38,668 bases of DNA from Bacteroidota bacterium (GCA_039111535.1 JBCCIM010000036.1:1-38668), one strand, 5' to 3'; counted from the first letter of the stretch, positions 23,554 through 32,959 are shown. Notes: generated by a model not told the origin, from the letters alone. A program made the numbers and translations.

Positions 23554-25314
23554 ATGCCAATGCTCCTCATCGAACAACTCGCAAAGCAACTTGACTTGCC
23601 AACGGACGATGTAAACAACGCGCTTGCAGAGCTCGTTGACAAAATTAAATCTGACCTGGACAACAACCAGCCGGCAATACTTCCCGGTGTTGGTACGTTT
23701 GAACAAGGCGAAGACGCCCTTGCCTTTGAACCTACCGAAACGCTGGCAATGGCCGTTAACAACCGTTATGCGGCCCTCGATTCAGAAATGATTCAACTCG
23801 GGTTCGAAGAGCCTGAGTTCTCGCTTTCTGACAACTTACAGGAAGGGAACGACCAAGAGGTAGACCAGTCTCTTATCGATCAGATAATTGCTGACGACAT
23901 GAGCGCCAAGGGTCTATTTACTGATAATGACGATTCCAATCCTCAACCAAACCCCATCGAAGGCTTAGATCCATTTGAAGGCGATCTGCTCGAACCAGCT
24001 TTAGAAAATCAAAATTCACCCACGCCCGACGCTACCACGCCCGAAACTGAGGTGGAACCCGCATCCATGAAAGAAGAAGATCCAAATTCAAAAAATCCAT
24101 CGAACAACGATCCCCTCGGATCGGACACAGAATGGAGTCCTTTCTTTGAAGAACTTGAAGGCGAAGAATTCGATATCGACAATACGATCGACTTGAGCGC
24201 TGAGGATTGGCAAGCAGACGTTCCTGCACCGCCCCCCTCGCCATTTGCCTCATCTTCTGATTCATCCAATACCAATGCGGATGACTTGTATTTTGATGTA
24301 GATGCAGACCCGGATGATACGCTTTTTGCGCCGGCCGGCAGCATAGACGTCGAAAACCCAAGCAACGAAGACATGTCCTGGGCCACCGCCCCATTGGACG
24401 ATGTAACCGACTTTTTTGAAGACGATCCTTCCATGAGTTCGTCTTTTGGTGAAGAAACTGATGTCCTTTCAGCAATGTCTGCTGAAGACGAGTTTTTCTC
24501 CCCCGTCAGTGGCTCTGCTAACGTAACCCCGGACGACACGCTTTTTGCCCCTTCCGAGTCCATTTACTCTGAAGATGCTTCTACCGAAGCTGACGACACC
24601 ATCTTCCTCGCGCCTGACCAGACGGTCCAGGCCGGTGCACAGGCTGAACAGCCCGATGCATATGCGCCGCAAGCTGAAGCCCAGACGCAGCCTGATGCAG
24701 CGCCGGCACCGCCGCCGCGTTCTCGCAATCCTTATGCATACCGCGAAGATCGCAGAAAAAAGTCTGCATCTTCTTTCCCTTGGATTGCTTTCCTGATTGG
24801 CACCCTACTCGTAGGCGGTATTGGCACAGCTATCTGGCAGGACTGGATTCCGCTACCATTTGGTAACTCGGATGCACCGGCAACAACTGCTGTTGCAACG
24901 CCTCCTCCGGTGGAAACGCCACCAGAATCAACACCGGCAAACGTAGATCCACAACCGCAGCCAGCTACTGCGGGTGGCGAAGTGAGCACCGAAAATACAC
25001 CACCAACACAAGCGGCTACACCGCCGCCGGCACCTGTTGCTCAGCGTATTCCTATCGACCGCGCACGCGGCGGATGGACCGTTGTTGTTACCTCGAAAGA
25101 GCAACGTATTGAAGCTGCACGAATAATGGATAATTTTGTAGAATTATTTAGCAGTTCTCAGGTACCAGTTGATATATTACCTACCAACGATTTTGATAAC
25201 ACGCGGTATCGTGTAGGTATTGGTCAGTTTTCTTCTCGGGATGCAGCAAGCACCTTCATGAGTAGAAGCAGAACCAGCCTTCCAGAAGATGCTTGGATTT
25301 TGAGGATTGAATAG
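23554..25314 (+). CDS. HU-CCDC81-like / transmembrane / SPOR-domain protein
   Basis: A 586-residue single-pass protein. Residues ~1-90 are HU-like (LIEQLAKQLDLPTDDVNNAL, QPAILPGVGTFEQGEDALAF), as in the HU-CCDC81 plus SPOR proteins known in Bacteroidota. Residues ~95-380 are a highly acidic low-complexity region with a repeated DDTLFAP motif near 254, 327 and a variant near 347. A membrane segment (FPWIAFLIGTLLVGGIGTAIW) is at ~408-428, then a Pro/Thr/Ala-rich periplasmic linker, then a C-terminal SPOR domain (~505-586: GGWTVVVTSKEQRIEAARIM, RYRVGIGQFSSRDAASTFM) that would bind denuded peptidoglycan. The topology puts HU in the cytoplasm. The next gene starts seven bases after the stop. Confidence 0.8.
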   Translation: MPMLLIEQLAKQLDLPTDDVNNALAELVDKIKSDLDNNQPAILPGVGTFEQGEDALAFEPTETLAMAVNNRYAALDSEMIQLGFEEPEFSLSDNLQEGNDQEVDQSLIDQIIADDMSAKGLFTDNDDSNPQPNPIEGLDPFEGDLLEPALENQNSPTPDATTPETEVEPASMKEEDPNSKNPSNNDPLGSDTEWSPFFEELEGEEFDIDNTIDLSAEDWQADVPAPPPSPFASSSDSSNTNADDLYFDVDADPDDTLFAPAGSIDVENPSNEDMSWATAPLDDVTDFFEDDPSMSSSFGEETDVLSAMSAEDEFFSPVSGSANVTPDDTLFAPSESIYSEDASTEADDTIFLAPDQTVQAGAQAEQPDAYAPQAEAQTQPDAAPAPPPRSRNPYAYREDRRKKSASSFPWIAFLIGTLLVGGIGTAIWQDWIPLPFGNSDAPATTAVATPPPVETPPESTPANVDPQPQPATAGGEVSTENTPPTQAATPPPAPVAQRIPIDRARGGWTVVVTSKEQRIEAARIMDNFVELFSSSQVPVDILPTNDFDNTRYRVGIGQFSSRDAASTFMSRSRTSLPEDAWILRIE

Positions 25315-25321
25315 TCTTAGT

Positions 25322-26074
25322 ATGACCAAACTTGCTGTTGCTCTGCTGCACCTGAATGTAGCGCGCCCCCAGGATATTTCAGCGTTTCCTGCCCAGGACT
25401 CATTACTTACCAACGCTCCCGCCGAAGTTGGTACCCCCCTGATCGAGATTATTCTCCAGGGCGGCTGGGTCATGATTCCGCTCGGATTGCTTTCTGTGCT
25501 GGCGATATACCTGTTTATTGAGCGCCTTGCTACGTTACGTGCTGCGCAGTCCGACCCATACCAGCTTACCGACCGCATCCGCAGATATATCCAGGTCAGC
25601 GACGTACGCGGCGCCATTGGTTTCTGTGATGCGCAAGACAATCCTATTTCTCGCATCCTCAAGCGTGGCCTCGAGCGCCTTGGCCGGCCCATTTCTGAAA
25701 TTCAGGATGCCGTGCAAGCCGCCGGCAAACACGAAGCTTTTGAACTGGAAAAACGAACGGACATGCTCGCCAGTATTGCGAGTATTGCACCCATGCTTGG
25801 TTTCCTCGGTACCGTAATTGGTATGATCGAGGCCTTCCAGGAAATCCAGAACCTGCAAGGTAATGTAAACCCAAGCGTACTCGCCGGTGGTATCTGGGAA
25901 GCATTGATTACCACCGCAACCGGTTTGTTGGTCGGGATTGTAGCTATTTTCTTCTACAACTTTCTCATCAACCGCATAAACCGCCATGTGAATAACATGG
26001 AGCGGTCTGCAACCGACTTTATCGACCTCCTTCAGGAGCCCGTTCCGTCACGCGCTGAAGAACGCGCGTATTAA
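25322..26074 (+). CDS. MotA/TolQ/ExbB proton-channel family protein
   Basis: A 250-residue inner-membrane protein with three hydrophobic segments: ~47-68 (GGWVMIPLGLLSVLAIYLF), ~155-175 (LASIASIAPMLGFLGTVIGM) and ~200-222 (ALITTATGLLVGIVAIFFYN). The sequences APMLGFLGTVIGMIEAFQ and LITTATGLLVGIVAI are hallmark TolQ/ExbB stretches. With the TolR/ExbD protein it should form the proton-driven stator. The ATG at 25322 is chosen; a TTG at 25307 overlaps the previous gene. An N-terminal ~40-residue extension before the first segment is somewhat longer than in minimal ExbB. No TonB or TolA gene is near. Confidence 0.92.
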   Translation: MTKLAVALLHLNVARPQDISAFPAQDSLLTNAPAEVGTPLIEIILQGGWVMIPLGLLSVLAIYLFIERLATLRAAQSDPYQLTDRIRRYIQVSDVRGAIGFCDAQDNPISRILKRGLERLGRPISEIQDAVQAAGKHEAFELEKRTDMLASIASIAPMLGFLGTVIGMIEAFQEIQNLQGNVNPSVLAGGIWEALITTATGLLVGIVAIFFYNFLINRINRHVNNMERSATDFIDLLQEPVPSRAEERAY

Positions 26075-26092
26075 TCCAGCCCGCCCAACGCG

Positions 26093-26494
26093 ATGTCTTT
26101 TCAATTTTCGTCTTCGAAAAAGCCATTAAACGTGTTTAGCGCAGCTGGTCTGACTGACATTGTTCTGCTGCTGCTGATCTTTTTCTTGCTTACCTCTAGC
26201 TTTATCCCGCAATTTGGGATCAAGGTAAACCTGCCCAATGCTGACGCCTCTGCGCCGGCCGACCCAAACTACGTTACCGTAGTCATCACCGATGATGGGC
26301 GGTATTTTGTAGAGCAGGACCAGGTAAGCGAAGAAGCGCTCCTCGACGCCATTATAGCCGCAAGAGGGCAACGCAACGCCCTGTTGCTTCGTGCTGATGA
26401 AGCGGCAACCATCAACCAGTTTGCTGCTGTAGGCAATGTAGCAAAGGCGCTGAACCTATCCTTCTCCATGGCCACCGAACGCGGCCGGCGTTAA
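26093..26494 (+). CDS. ExbD/TolR family protein
   Basis: A 133-residue biopolymer-transport protein with a short cytoplasmic N-terminus, one membrane segment (AGLTDIVLLLLIFFLLTSSF, ~18-38) containing the conserved Asp (D22) needed for proton use in the family, and a small periplasmic domain (IKVNLPNADA, VVITDDGRYFVEQDQVSEEA). It lies 18 bases after TolQ/ExbB and ends the envelope operon. A weak GCCTT/AAGGC hairpin (26505-26520) follows the stop. The periplasmic domain should contact peptidoglycan or a TonB/TolA partner that is not encoded here. Confidence 0.92.
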   Translation: MSFQFSSSKKPLNVFSAAGLTDIVLLLLIFFLLTSSFIPQFGIKVNLPNADASAPADPNYVTVVITDDGRYFVEQDQVSEEALLDAIIAARGQRNALLLRADEAATINQFAAVGNVAKALNLSFSMATERGRR

Positions 26495-26673
26495 CCTGCG
26501 CACGGCCTTTCCCGTAAGGCGCTTCCCCTTTCTCAACTCCTCTTTCTCCCTGCATGCACCTGCATCGCTGAGGCGTTGAATGTATTGGATTTGATTTCTA
26601 TACTGACACCTGTGCAAGCGCACAGTTTTGTGTGTCTTGGTCTATTGCGTCATCAACTTTCCTCTACGCCGGC

Positions 26674-27636
26674 ATGCCTCGCGTATCCCCCGCCCTGCTC
26701 TACCGCGCCTGTTATGGCAAATATGCCATTGCAGCCGTAAATGTTTTTTGCATGGAGCAGATCCTCGGCTTGTTTGAAGCAGCGCATCGTGCCAGGGCCC
26801 CGTTTATTGTAGCCATCACCCCTTATGCACGCGACTATGCCTCCCCCGTCATGTTCGAACACATGATCCGGGCGGCCGCAGCCCAATATCCTGATGCCAT
26901 TTTCGCCACACACCTCGACCATGGCAACGACGCCCATTGCGTTGACGCCATTGCATCCGGGTGGTATACTTCGGTCATGATTGATGCCTCACACGATGCA
27001 TTTGAGCAGAACGTTGCGCGCACGGCCAAAGTGGTCGAACTTGCCCATCAAAAGGACCTTGTTGTAGAAGCAGAGCTGGGCGTATTAAGCGGCGTAGAAG
27101 ACGACCTCGTTGTTGCCGCCGGCGATGCCAGTTACACGAACCCAGACCAGTGCGCTGATTTTGTAACGCAAACAGGCTGCGATAGCCTCGCCATAGCAGT
27201 AGGCACAAGCCACGGTGCTTATAAGTTCTCAGGCGATCAAGGCTTGCAGTTTCATATTCTGGAAGCCATCCAGCAACGCCTGCCCGGCTTTCCACTTGTC
27301 CTACATGGTGGCTCCAACGTCGACGTAGACGAAGTAGATCGGATCAACAACGCCGGCGGCACACTCAAAGCCGGCGCAAAAGGGGTTGCCCCTGATGAAA
27401 TCAGACGGGCAATCCCCTACGGGATATGCAAAGTAAACGTTGCTACAGACACGCGTATTCTGTGGACACGCGTCCACAGAGAGTATTTTCGGGACCAGCC
27501 TGAAAACATTGACCTCGTGGTACCCGGAAAAATGTACATCGAAGCATACGCAGATTTGATAGAACAAAAGTTTGCGTTATTTGGCGCCCGAGACAAAGCA
27601 CCGGAGCTACAGCAAATGTTGTTGGCCTCCAGGTAA
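26674..27636 (+). CDS. Class II aldolase (FBA family), IolJ-like
   Basis: A 320-residue zinc-dependent class II aldolase. THLDHGND (80-86) gives the catalytic Asp and zinc His83, [10 protein letters not shown] (131-140) the conserved Glu, GTSHGAYK the second zinc His (180), and VLHGGSN the third (211), followed by NVATDTR for phosphate binding. Family members cleave fructose-1,6-bisphosphate, tagatose-bisphosphate or 2-deoxy-5-keto-gluconate-6-phosphate (IolJ). Because IolA, IolE and IolG-like genes follow on the same strand, the IolJ reaction is plausible, but sequence alone does not prove it. A GTG at 26632 is rejected in favour of ATG 26674, which starts right before the conserved [17 protein letters not shown]. 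Confidence 0.87.
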   Translation: MPRVSPALLYRACYGKYAIAAVNVFCMEQILGLFEAAHRARAPFIVAITPYARDYASPVMFEHMIRAAAAQYPDAIFATHLDHGNDAHCVDAIASGWYTSVMIDASHDAFEQNVARTAKVVELAHQKDLVVEAELGVLSGVEDDLVVAAGDASYTNPDQCADFVTQTGCDSLAIAVGTSHGAYKFSGDQGLQFHILEAIQQRLPGFPLVLHGGSNVDVDEVDRINNAGGTLKAGAKGVAPDEIRRAIPYGICKVNVATDTRILWTRVHREYFRDQPENIDLVVPGKMYIEAYADLIEQKFALFGARDKAPELQQMLLASR

Positions 27637-27668
27637 TTTCTTTCACCCCTTTAGCTCATACCAAGTTT

Positions 27669-29138
27669 ATGGTCCAGACGCTACAAAACTACATTTCGGG
27701 CAACTGGCGCAAAAGTCAGAGCACCGACCTGATTGATGTAGAAAATCCGGCTACGCAAGACAAACTCGCGTACGTACCCGTAGGTCAGCCTACGGATGTA
27801 GCAACTGTTGTTGAGGCAGCAAAAAAAGCATACCCCGAGTGGAGAAATACGCCGGCCAATGAGCGCGTGCAGTACCTCTTCAAACTCAAGCAGTTGCTCG
27901 AGGAAAACGTGCGCGACATAGCCAAAACCATCACCATCGAATCGGGCAAAACCTTAAAGGAGTCGATGGGTGAGATGCGCCGCGCCATTGAAAACGTCGA
28001 GGTCGCGTGTGGCATCCCGTTGATGCTGCAAAGCGAATTCTCCGAAGACATTGCCCGGGGTATCGACGAGTACATGATTCGGCAACCACTCGGCGTATGC
28101 GCGGCCATTTGCCCCTTCAACTTTCCGGGCATGATTACCTTCTGGTTTTTGCCCTATGCCATTGCATGCGGCAACACCTTTATCGTGAAACCGTCGGAGA
28201 AAGTGCCGCTCACCATGGCCAAGATCTTCGAATTGATCGATCAGACGGGTATCCCTCCCGGTGTTGTAAACATGGTACACGGCACAAAGGACGTCGTTAA
28301 TGGCATCCTGGAGCATCCGGACGTGAAAGCCATCAGCTTTGTTGGCTCAACGCCCGTAGCACGTCACATCTACCAAAAAGCAGCAGCCCATGGCAAACGC
28401 GTGCAGGCGCAGGGTGGTGCCAAAAACCCCATCCTCGTGCTGCCCGATGCAGACCTGGATACCACAACCAAAATTGTGACCGACAGCGTCTATGGCTGCG
28501 CCGGCCAGCGGTGCCTTGCTGCCTCCATTGTAGTTACCGTGGGTGAGCACAAACCGTTTACCGAGCAGTTGATCGACGCCACGCGCGATCGCGTTACCGG
28601 ATTTGGACTCGACGATGGCGTAGAGATGGGCCCCGTGATCACCCCCCAAAGCAAATCCAGGATTGAACAGCTGATTGAAGAGGGTATCTCAGAAGGCGCC
28701 AACGCTGTGCTTGATGGCCGGCAGAGTGCCATCAAAGGATACGAACGGGGCAATTTTGTAGAGCCCACCATTCTCGAAAACGTACCGATGAATGGCAAGA
28801 TCATCCAAACAGAAATTTTTGGCCCGGTGATGAGTCTCATCCATGTTGACACCATCGAAGAGGCTATACATTTTGTAAACAGCGGCCGGTATGGCAACAT
28901 GGCCTGCCTTTTTACCAGCAGTGGCGCCAATGCGCGCAAATTCAGACACGAAGCTGAAGCCGGTAACATCGGCATCAACATCGGCGTCGCCGCGCCTATG
29001 GCACAATTCCCTTTTTCAGGCTGGAAAGAAAGCTTTTTTGGAGACCTGCACGGACAAAGCCGGCATGCAGTCGAGTTTTTCACCCAGACCAAAGTTGTTG
29101 TCGAACGCTGGCTCAAGGACTGGAACCGCAAGTTCTAG
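27669..29138 (+). CDS. iolA: CoA-acylating (methyl)malonate-semialdehyde dehydrogenase
   Basis: A 489-residue aldehyde dehydrogenase of the MmsA/IolA branch, which converts malonate semialdehyde to acetyl-CoA (or methylmalonate semialdehyde to propionyl-CoA) with CoA and NAD+. Typical sequences are [34 protein letters not shown] (cofactor Lys), [15 protein letters not shown], and [12 protein letters not shown] with catalytic Cys near residue 282. It lacks the Glu of ordinary ALDHs, as expected for CoA-acylating members. It starts 30 bases after the aldolase and fits the last steps of inositol breakdown; valine catabolism is an alternative. Confidence 0.9.
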   Translation: MVQTLQNYISGNWRKSQSTDLIDVENPATQDKLAYVPVGQPTDVATVVEAAKKAYPEWRNTPANERVQYLFKLKQLLEENVRDIAKTITIESGKTLKESMGEMRRAIENVEVACGIPLMLQSEFSEDIARGIDEYMIRQPLGVCAAICPFNFPGMITFWFLPYAIACGNTFIVKPSEKVPLTMAKIFELIDQTGIPPGVVNMVHGTKDVVNGILEHPDVKAISFVGSTPVARHIYQKAAAHGKRVQAQGGAKNPILVLPDADLDTTTKIVTDSVYGCAGQRCLAASIVVTVGEHKPFTEQLIDATRDRVTGFGLDDGVEMGPVITPQSKSRIEQLIEEGISEGANAVLDGRQSAIKGYERGNFVEPTILENVPMNGKIIQTEIFGPVMSLIHVDTIEEAIHFVNSGRYGNMACLFTSSGANARKFRHEAEAGNIGINIGVAAPMAQFPFSGWKESFFGDLHGQSRHAVEFFTQTKVVVERWLKDWNRKF

Positions 29139-29165
29139 CGCCCCTCCCACTTTTATAATGCAGCT

Positions 29166-30062
29166 ATGATTCAGATTGCAAATGCTCCTTGCTCGTGGGG
29201 CGTAATCGAAAACCTGGTAGGCGACCGGTTTGGTTACAAAAACGTGCTTACAGAAATGCAAGAGGCGGGGTACGCCGGCACCGAGTTGGGTGACTGGGGA
29301 TTTATGCCCACTGATCCTGCAAAACTGGCGACAGAACTCAAGCACCATGCCTTGCAGTTGCTCGGCTCATGGGTGAGCGTACGGCTTTACGATGCCAGCT
29401 ACCACGATGCCGGCATTGCGCAGGCTGTAAAAACCGCCCGGCTCATGGCAGAGGTCGGTGGCCCCGACTGTTTTGTAATTATAGGCGACGACCACAGCAC
29501 CATCCCCGATCGGTCCAATTTTTCCGGCCGGATAACACAAGCGCACTGGCTCAACGAAGCCGGCTGGGAGGTGTATACAACGGGAGCGATGCGGGTAGCT
29601 GAAGCGGTAAAAAAAGAAACCGGCTTGCGCTCCATCATCCACCACCACGGTGCTACCTACGTCGAGACACCAGAAGAAATCGACGAATTTATGGCGCGCA
29701 CTGACCCCGACCTGGTAGGTCTTTGTTTTGACACCGGCCACTGCGCACTCGGCGGTGGAGATCCCGTTGCGGTGCTCAAAAAACACCATGACCGCATCTG
29801 GCACGTGCACTTTAAAGATTTTGACCCCGAAATTGTCGAAGAAGCCAAAGTCGCTGGCTGGGACTATCAGGGCATGATAGGCCGCGGCCTGTTCCCCGAA
29901 CTCGGTCAGGGCAATGTCGATTTTGCCAGCGTCTTAGAGACCCTTCAAGACCTCAACTACAAAGACTGGATTGTGGTCGAGCAAGATGTCCTCCCCGGTA
30001 TGGGCACCCCGCGAGATAGTGCTATTCGAAATCGGGCGTTTCTAAAGGCACTGAAGGTTTGA
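29166..30062 (+). CDS. iolE: Inosose dehydratase / sugar-phosphate isomerase-epimerase family protein
   Basis: A 298-residue TIM-barrel protein of the AP-endonuclease-2/IolE family. It starts IANAPCSWGVIENLVGDRFG, typical of IolE (2-keto-myo-inositol dehydratase). Metal-binding segments are visible: GYAGTELGDWGFMP, SIIHHHGATYVET, LVGLCFDTGHCALGG, RIWHVHFKDFDPE and DWIVVEQDVLPG. Length matches IolE. It starts 27 bases after iolA. The downstream gap carries an inverted-repeat element before the IolG-like gene. The assignment is strengthened by the neighbours, but related isomerases of other sugars share the fold. Confidence 0.85.
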   Translation: MIQIANAPCSWGVIENLVGDRFGYKNVLTEMQEAGYAGTELGDWGFMPTDPAKLATELKHHALQLLGSWVSVRLYDASYHDAGIAQAVKTARLMAEVGGPDCFVIIGDDHSTIPDRSNFSGRITQAHWLNEAGWEVYTTGAMRVAEAVKKETGLRSIIHHHGATYVETPEEIDEFMARTDPDLVGLCFDTGHCALGGGDPVAVLKKHHDRIWHVHFKDFDPEIVEEAKVAGWDYQGMIGRGLFPELGQGNVDFASVLETLQDLNYKDWIVVEQDVLPGMGTPRDSAIRNRAFLKALKV

Positions 30063-30070
30063 CACCATAC

Positions 30071-30188
30071 ATCCCCACCGTCATCCTGAGCCTTGCGAAG
30101 GATCTGGGGAGGCTACAACCAATGCCTAACTCCCCACTCCTGTCATACCTGTGGATCCCGTATCAAGTACGGGATGACGGTGGGGGAT
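30071..30188. repeat. Intergenic inverted-repeat (REP/MITE-like) element between iolE and the IolG-like gene
   Basis: CCCCACCGTCATCC (30073-30086) is exactly mirrored by GGATGACGGTGGGG (30172-30185). Inside lies ATCCCGTA (30155-30162), loop TCAAG, TACGGGAT (30168-30175), another perfect 8-bp stem that shares bases with the right arm. The words TCATCCTGAGCCTTGCGAAG and TGTCATACCTGTGGATCCCG resemble commonly dispersed non-coding repeats. The element ends right at the ATG region of the next gene and has no ORF. Confidence 0.7.
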
Positions 30189-30222
30189 CATGAATAACGT
30201 CCCCCAATCATCGCAATTCACC

Positions 30223-31236
30223 ATGCAAAAAGTAAAAACAGGCATCGTTGGCCTTGGCCGACTGGGGCAGCGCTACGCAGAGAACCTGCGCTTCAAAATA
30301 CCACAGTCTGAGTTGGTCGCCGCGTGCAGCATCAACCCGAAAGAGCTGCAATTTGCAAGGGAAGAACTCGGGCTTACAGCGTGCTACGATAACCTCGACG
30401 CCATGCTGGCCAACGAGCAACTAGACGCGCTATTCGTCATCAGCTCAACCGACCAGCATGCCCCCCACATGATCAAGGGGCTCGAAGCTGGCCTGCATGT
30501 ATTTTGCGAAAAGCCCTTGTCGCTCGACCTGAACTCGTGCGCAGAAGTTGTCCGCATAGCGGATGCACATCCGGACCAATACGCTGTTGTAGGCTTTGCC
30601 CGCCGGTTCGACCCAAGTTATGCGTACGCTAAACGGAAAGTCGACGCCGGCGCTATTGGCACACCCTTTCTTGTAAAATCCCAAACGGTGGACGTGGACG
30701 CCACGGCTAAATTCCAGATAGAATTTGTCAAAACCAGCGGTGGACTGTTTCAGGACTACAACGTGCACGACCTCGATCTCGCGCGCTGGTTTCTGGGCAG
30801 CAACATCAAAACCGTATTTGCCACGGGCGGCGCATTCAAGCACCCGGAGTTTGCTGCTGCCGGCGATGCAGACAACGTACTCTCGACCTGCGTATTGGAT
30901 AATGGCACCATGGCCACAATCCATGCATCCCGTACGGCCCAGCACGGCCACGATACGTTTACCGAGGTGGTGGGCACCGAAGGTACGCTGCGCATCGGCC
31001 GGCCGGCTTCGATGCATCTGGTAGAGATTAGCGACAAACACGGCGTCCGCAAAGAGTGCGCGCAAACGTTCTACGAGCGCTTCCAGGAGGGCTTCCTTTT
31101 GCAAACGCAGGATTTCATTGACTGCATCATCGAAGGCCGCGAACCTGAACTCAAACTGGAAGACGCCATCGAAGCCACAAAAGCCGCGATTGCGCTGACG
31201 CGTTCGTTTCGGGAGAAGAAGTTGTGCGAGGTATAG
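30223..31236 (+). CDS. Gfo/Idh/MocA family oxidoreductase, IolG-like
   Basis: A 337-residue NAD(P)-dependent dehydrogenase. The Rossmann loop KTGIVGLGRLGQRYAENL is at residues ~5-22, CEKPLS is the usual EKP motif with the conserved Lys, and QDYNVHDLDLARWFLG carries the DxxxH catalytic pair. The family includes IolG, which oxidises myo-inositol to 2-keto-inositol, the substrate of IolE next door. The ATG at 30223 places the Rossmann motif at the usual distance; an upstream ATG at 30190 would start inside the repeat element. It is separated from iolE by the repeat, but on the same strand. Confidence 0.85.
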   Translation: MQKVKTGIVGLGRLGQRYAENLRFKIPQSELVAACSINPKELQFAREELGLTACYDNLDAMLANEQLDALFVISSTDQHAPHMIKGLEAGLHVFCEKPLSLDLNSCAEVVRIADAHPDQYAVVGFARRFDPSYAYAKRKVDAGAIGTPFLVKSQTVDVDATAKFQIEFVKTSGGLFQDYNVHDLDLARWFLGSNIKTVFATGGAFKHPEFAAAGDADNVLSTCVLDNGTMATIHASRTAQHGHDTFTEVVGTEGTLRIGRPASMHLVEISDKHGVRKECAQTFYERFQEGFLLQTQDFIDCIIEGREPELKLEDAIEATKAAIALTRSFREKKLCEV

Positions 31237-31262
31237 ATGCTTTGTTCATCACATAAATCGTC

Positions 31263-32783
31263 ATGAAAGTCCTTTCAGCCGACATTGTGATTATGGGATC
31301 TGGTCCCGGTGGAAGTGCGCTGGCTTATGCCTTGAAAGACGCTGGTGCAAAAGTATTGGTTGTGGAGCGCGGCGGGTATCTACCGATTGAGCCGGCAAAC
31401 TGGGATGCTGAAGCCGTGTTTGGTCATGGCAGATATAAAACCAGCGAAAAGTGGTTTGATGTCGCCAACAACGCCCTGTACAGCCCGGGCAATCACTACT
31501 GGGTAGGCGGGCAAACCAAAATGTATGGCGCCAACTTGCAGCGCTTCCGTGCTGAAGACTTTGAGGATATAGAACACGTCGCCGGCATTTCGCCGGCATG
31601 GCCGATCAAGTATGCAGATCTGGAACCGTTTTATGGCGAAGCTGAAGCACTTTTTGCCGTGCGAGGTGAGGCCGGCATTGACCCCACAGAACCAGAGAGA
31701 AGTACGCCTTTCCCCTTTCCACCTATCCCCCATGAGCCAGCAGTTGCCGCGCTGGTTCATAAACTGGAGGCCAACGGATTTAAACCACATCCGCTTGAAA
31801 TGGCGGTACACTGGGAAGGCGCAGGCTGCAATCCCGAGCATCCGTGTACCGGGTGTGATGGCTTTCCCTGTTATGCACGGGGCAAAGCCGACGCTGAGAC
31901 CCAATGCCTTACCCCAGCGCTTGCATCCGAAAACGTCGAACTGCTCACAAACACGCAGATAGACCGTCTCACAACCTCTGCCAATGGTAAAGAAATTGTC
32001 TCTGCAGAGGGAAATTGCAGGGGTGAAGCATTCTCAATCAAAGCCAAAATTTTTGTATTGGCGTGTGGTGCTGCAAATTCACCCGCTGTGTTGCTGCGGT
32101 CTCAATCTTCAGCCTGCCCCAATGGAATTGGCAACACCCATGACCAGGTAGGCCGGCACTACATGTTGCAGAATCAGAGTGCCTTGATGTCGGTCCGCCC
32201 GTTTGGCAAAACCGATTTGACCATGCAAAAAACGGTGGGCATCCACGACTTTCTGTTTAATGCCCCCGGTTTTCCCTACCCCGCCGGCGCCATTCAGACC
32301 TTGGGCAAACTAACAGGATTAATGATCCAAAGCGACCAACCATACCTACCAACCCGGTTACTGGATGGTATAGTAAAGCGCAGCATCGACTGGTGGATGA
32401 CAAGCGAAGAACTGCCTGACCCAAACAACAGCATTCAGATAGGCAAAAAAGGAAGATTAGACGTAACCTGGCGGCCAAACAATGAACAAGCACATCAAGT
32501 GCTACTGGCACAGGTCAAGAAAATGATGCGCAGCGCCGGCTACCCGTTCAACTTCCACAAGCGATTTGGCATCGCAGCCAACGCACACCAGTGCGGCACT
32601 TTGCGGCTGGGCAATGAGCCGGCCAATTCAGTGTGTGATCCCACAGGCAAAGTCCACGGCGTCGATAACCTCTATGTAGCAGACGCAAGCGTCTTTCCTT
32701 CTTCTACAGCCATGGCACCAACCCTCACCCTTGTGGCACTGAGCCTAAAAATGGGTCGAAAGTTGATCTTAAACAATTTGTGA
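31263..32783 (+). CDS. GMC-family FAD-dependent oxidoreductase
   Basis: A 506-residue flavoprotein of the glucose-methanol-choline family. FAD-binding GSGPGGSALAYAL is at ~12-24, followed by VVERGGYLP and WVGGQTKMYGANLQRFR. The C-terminal half shows NAHQCGTLRLG (conserved active-site His near 442) and VDNLYVADASVFPSSTAMAP, which is typical for the family. A Cys-rich stretch CNPEHPCTGCDGFPCYARG (near residue 190) occurs in bacterial members. It should oxidise a sugar, polyol or alcohol. Position after the IolG-like gene (27 bases) suggests an inositol-related substrate, which is inference. No partner cytochrome or gluconate-dehydrogenase subunit 3 gene is visible. Confidence 0.88.
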   Translation: MKVLSADIVIMGSGPGGSALAYALKDAGAKVLVVERGGYLPIEPANWDAEAVFGHGRYKTSEKWFDVANNALYSPGNHYWVGGQTKMYGANLQRFRAEDFEDIEHVAGISPAWPIKYADLEPFYGEAEALFAVRGEAGIDPTEPERSTPFPFPPIPHEPAVAALVHKLEANGFKPHPLEMAVHWEGAGCNPEHPCTGCDGFPCYARGKADAETQCLTPALASENVELLTNTQIDRLTTSANGKEIVSAEGNCRGEAFSIKAKIFVLACGAANSPAVLLRSQSSACPNGIGNTHDQVGRHYMLQNQSALMSVRPFGKTDLTMQKTVGIHDFLFNAPGFPYPAGAIQTLGKLTGLMIQSDQPYLPTRLLDGIVKRSIDWWMTSEELPDPNNSIQIGKKGRLDVTWRPNNEQAHQVLLAQVKKMMRSAGYPFNFHKRFGIAANAHQCGTLRLGNEPANSVCDPTGKVHGVDNLYVADASVFPSSTAMAPTLTLVALSLKMGRKLILNNL

Positions 32784-32959
32784 GACAGCTAAACGCTTTT
32801 CCATAACAAAGCATTGACGCGGTAAAAGACCAGGCGATGCAGCGCGGTTGGCAAGATTGTCCATCATCCATCCGGTACAATCCATGTTAACCGCGACAGC
32901 TAATACGCAAATTGGCGTTGTCACAAAAAAACAAACAGCTCAACAAAACAGACAACACC

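Noticed and set aside
24009-24563. 184-codon minus-strand Ser-rich frame
   Set aside because: It mirrors the acidic low-complexity region of the HU-SPOR gene; the repeated Ser codons are just the reverse of Asp/Glu-rich coding.
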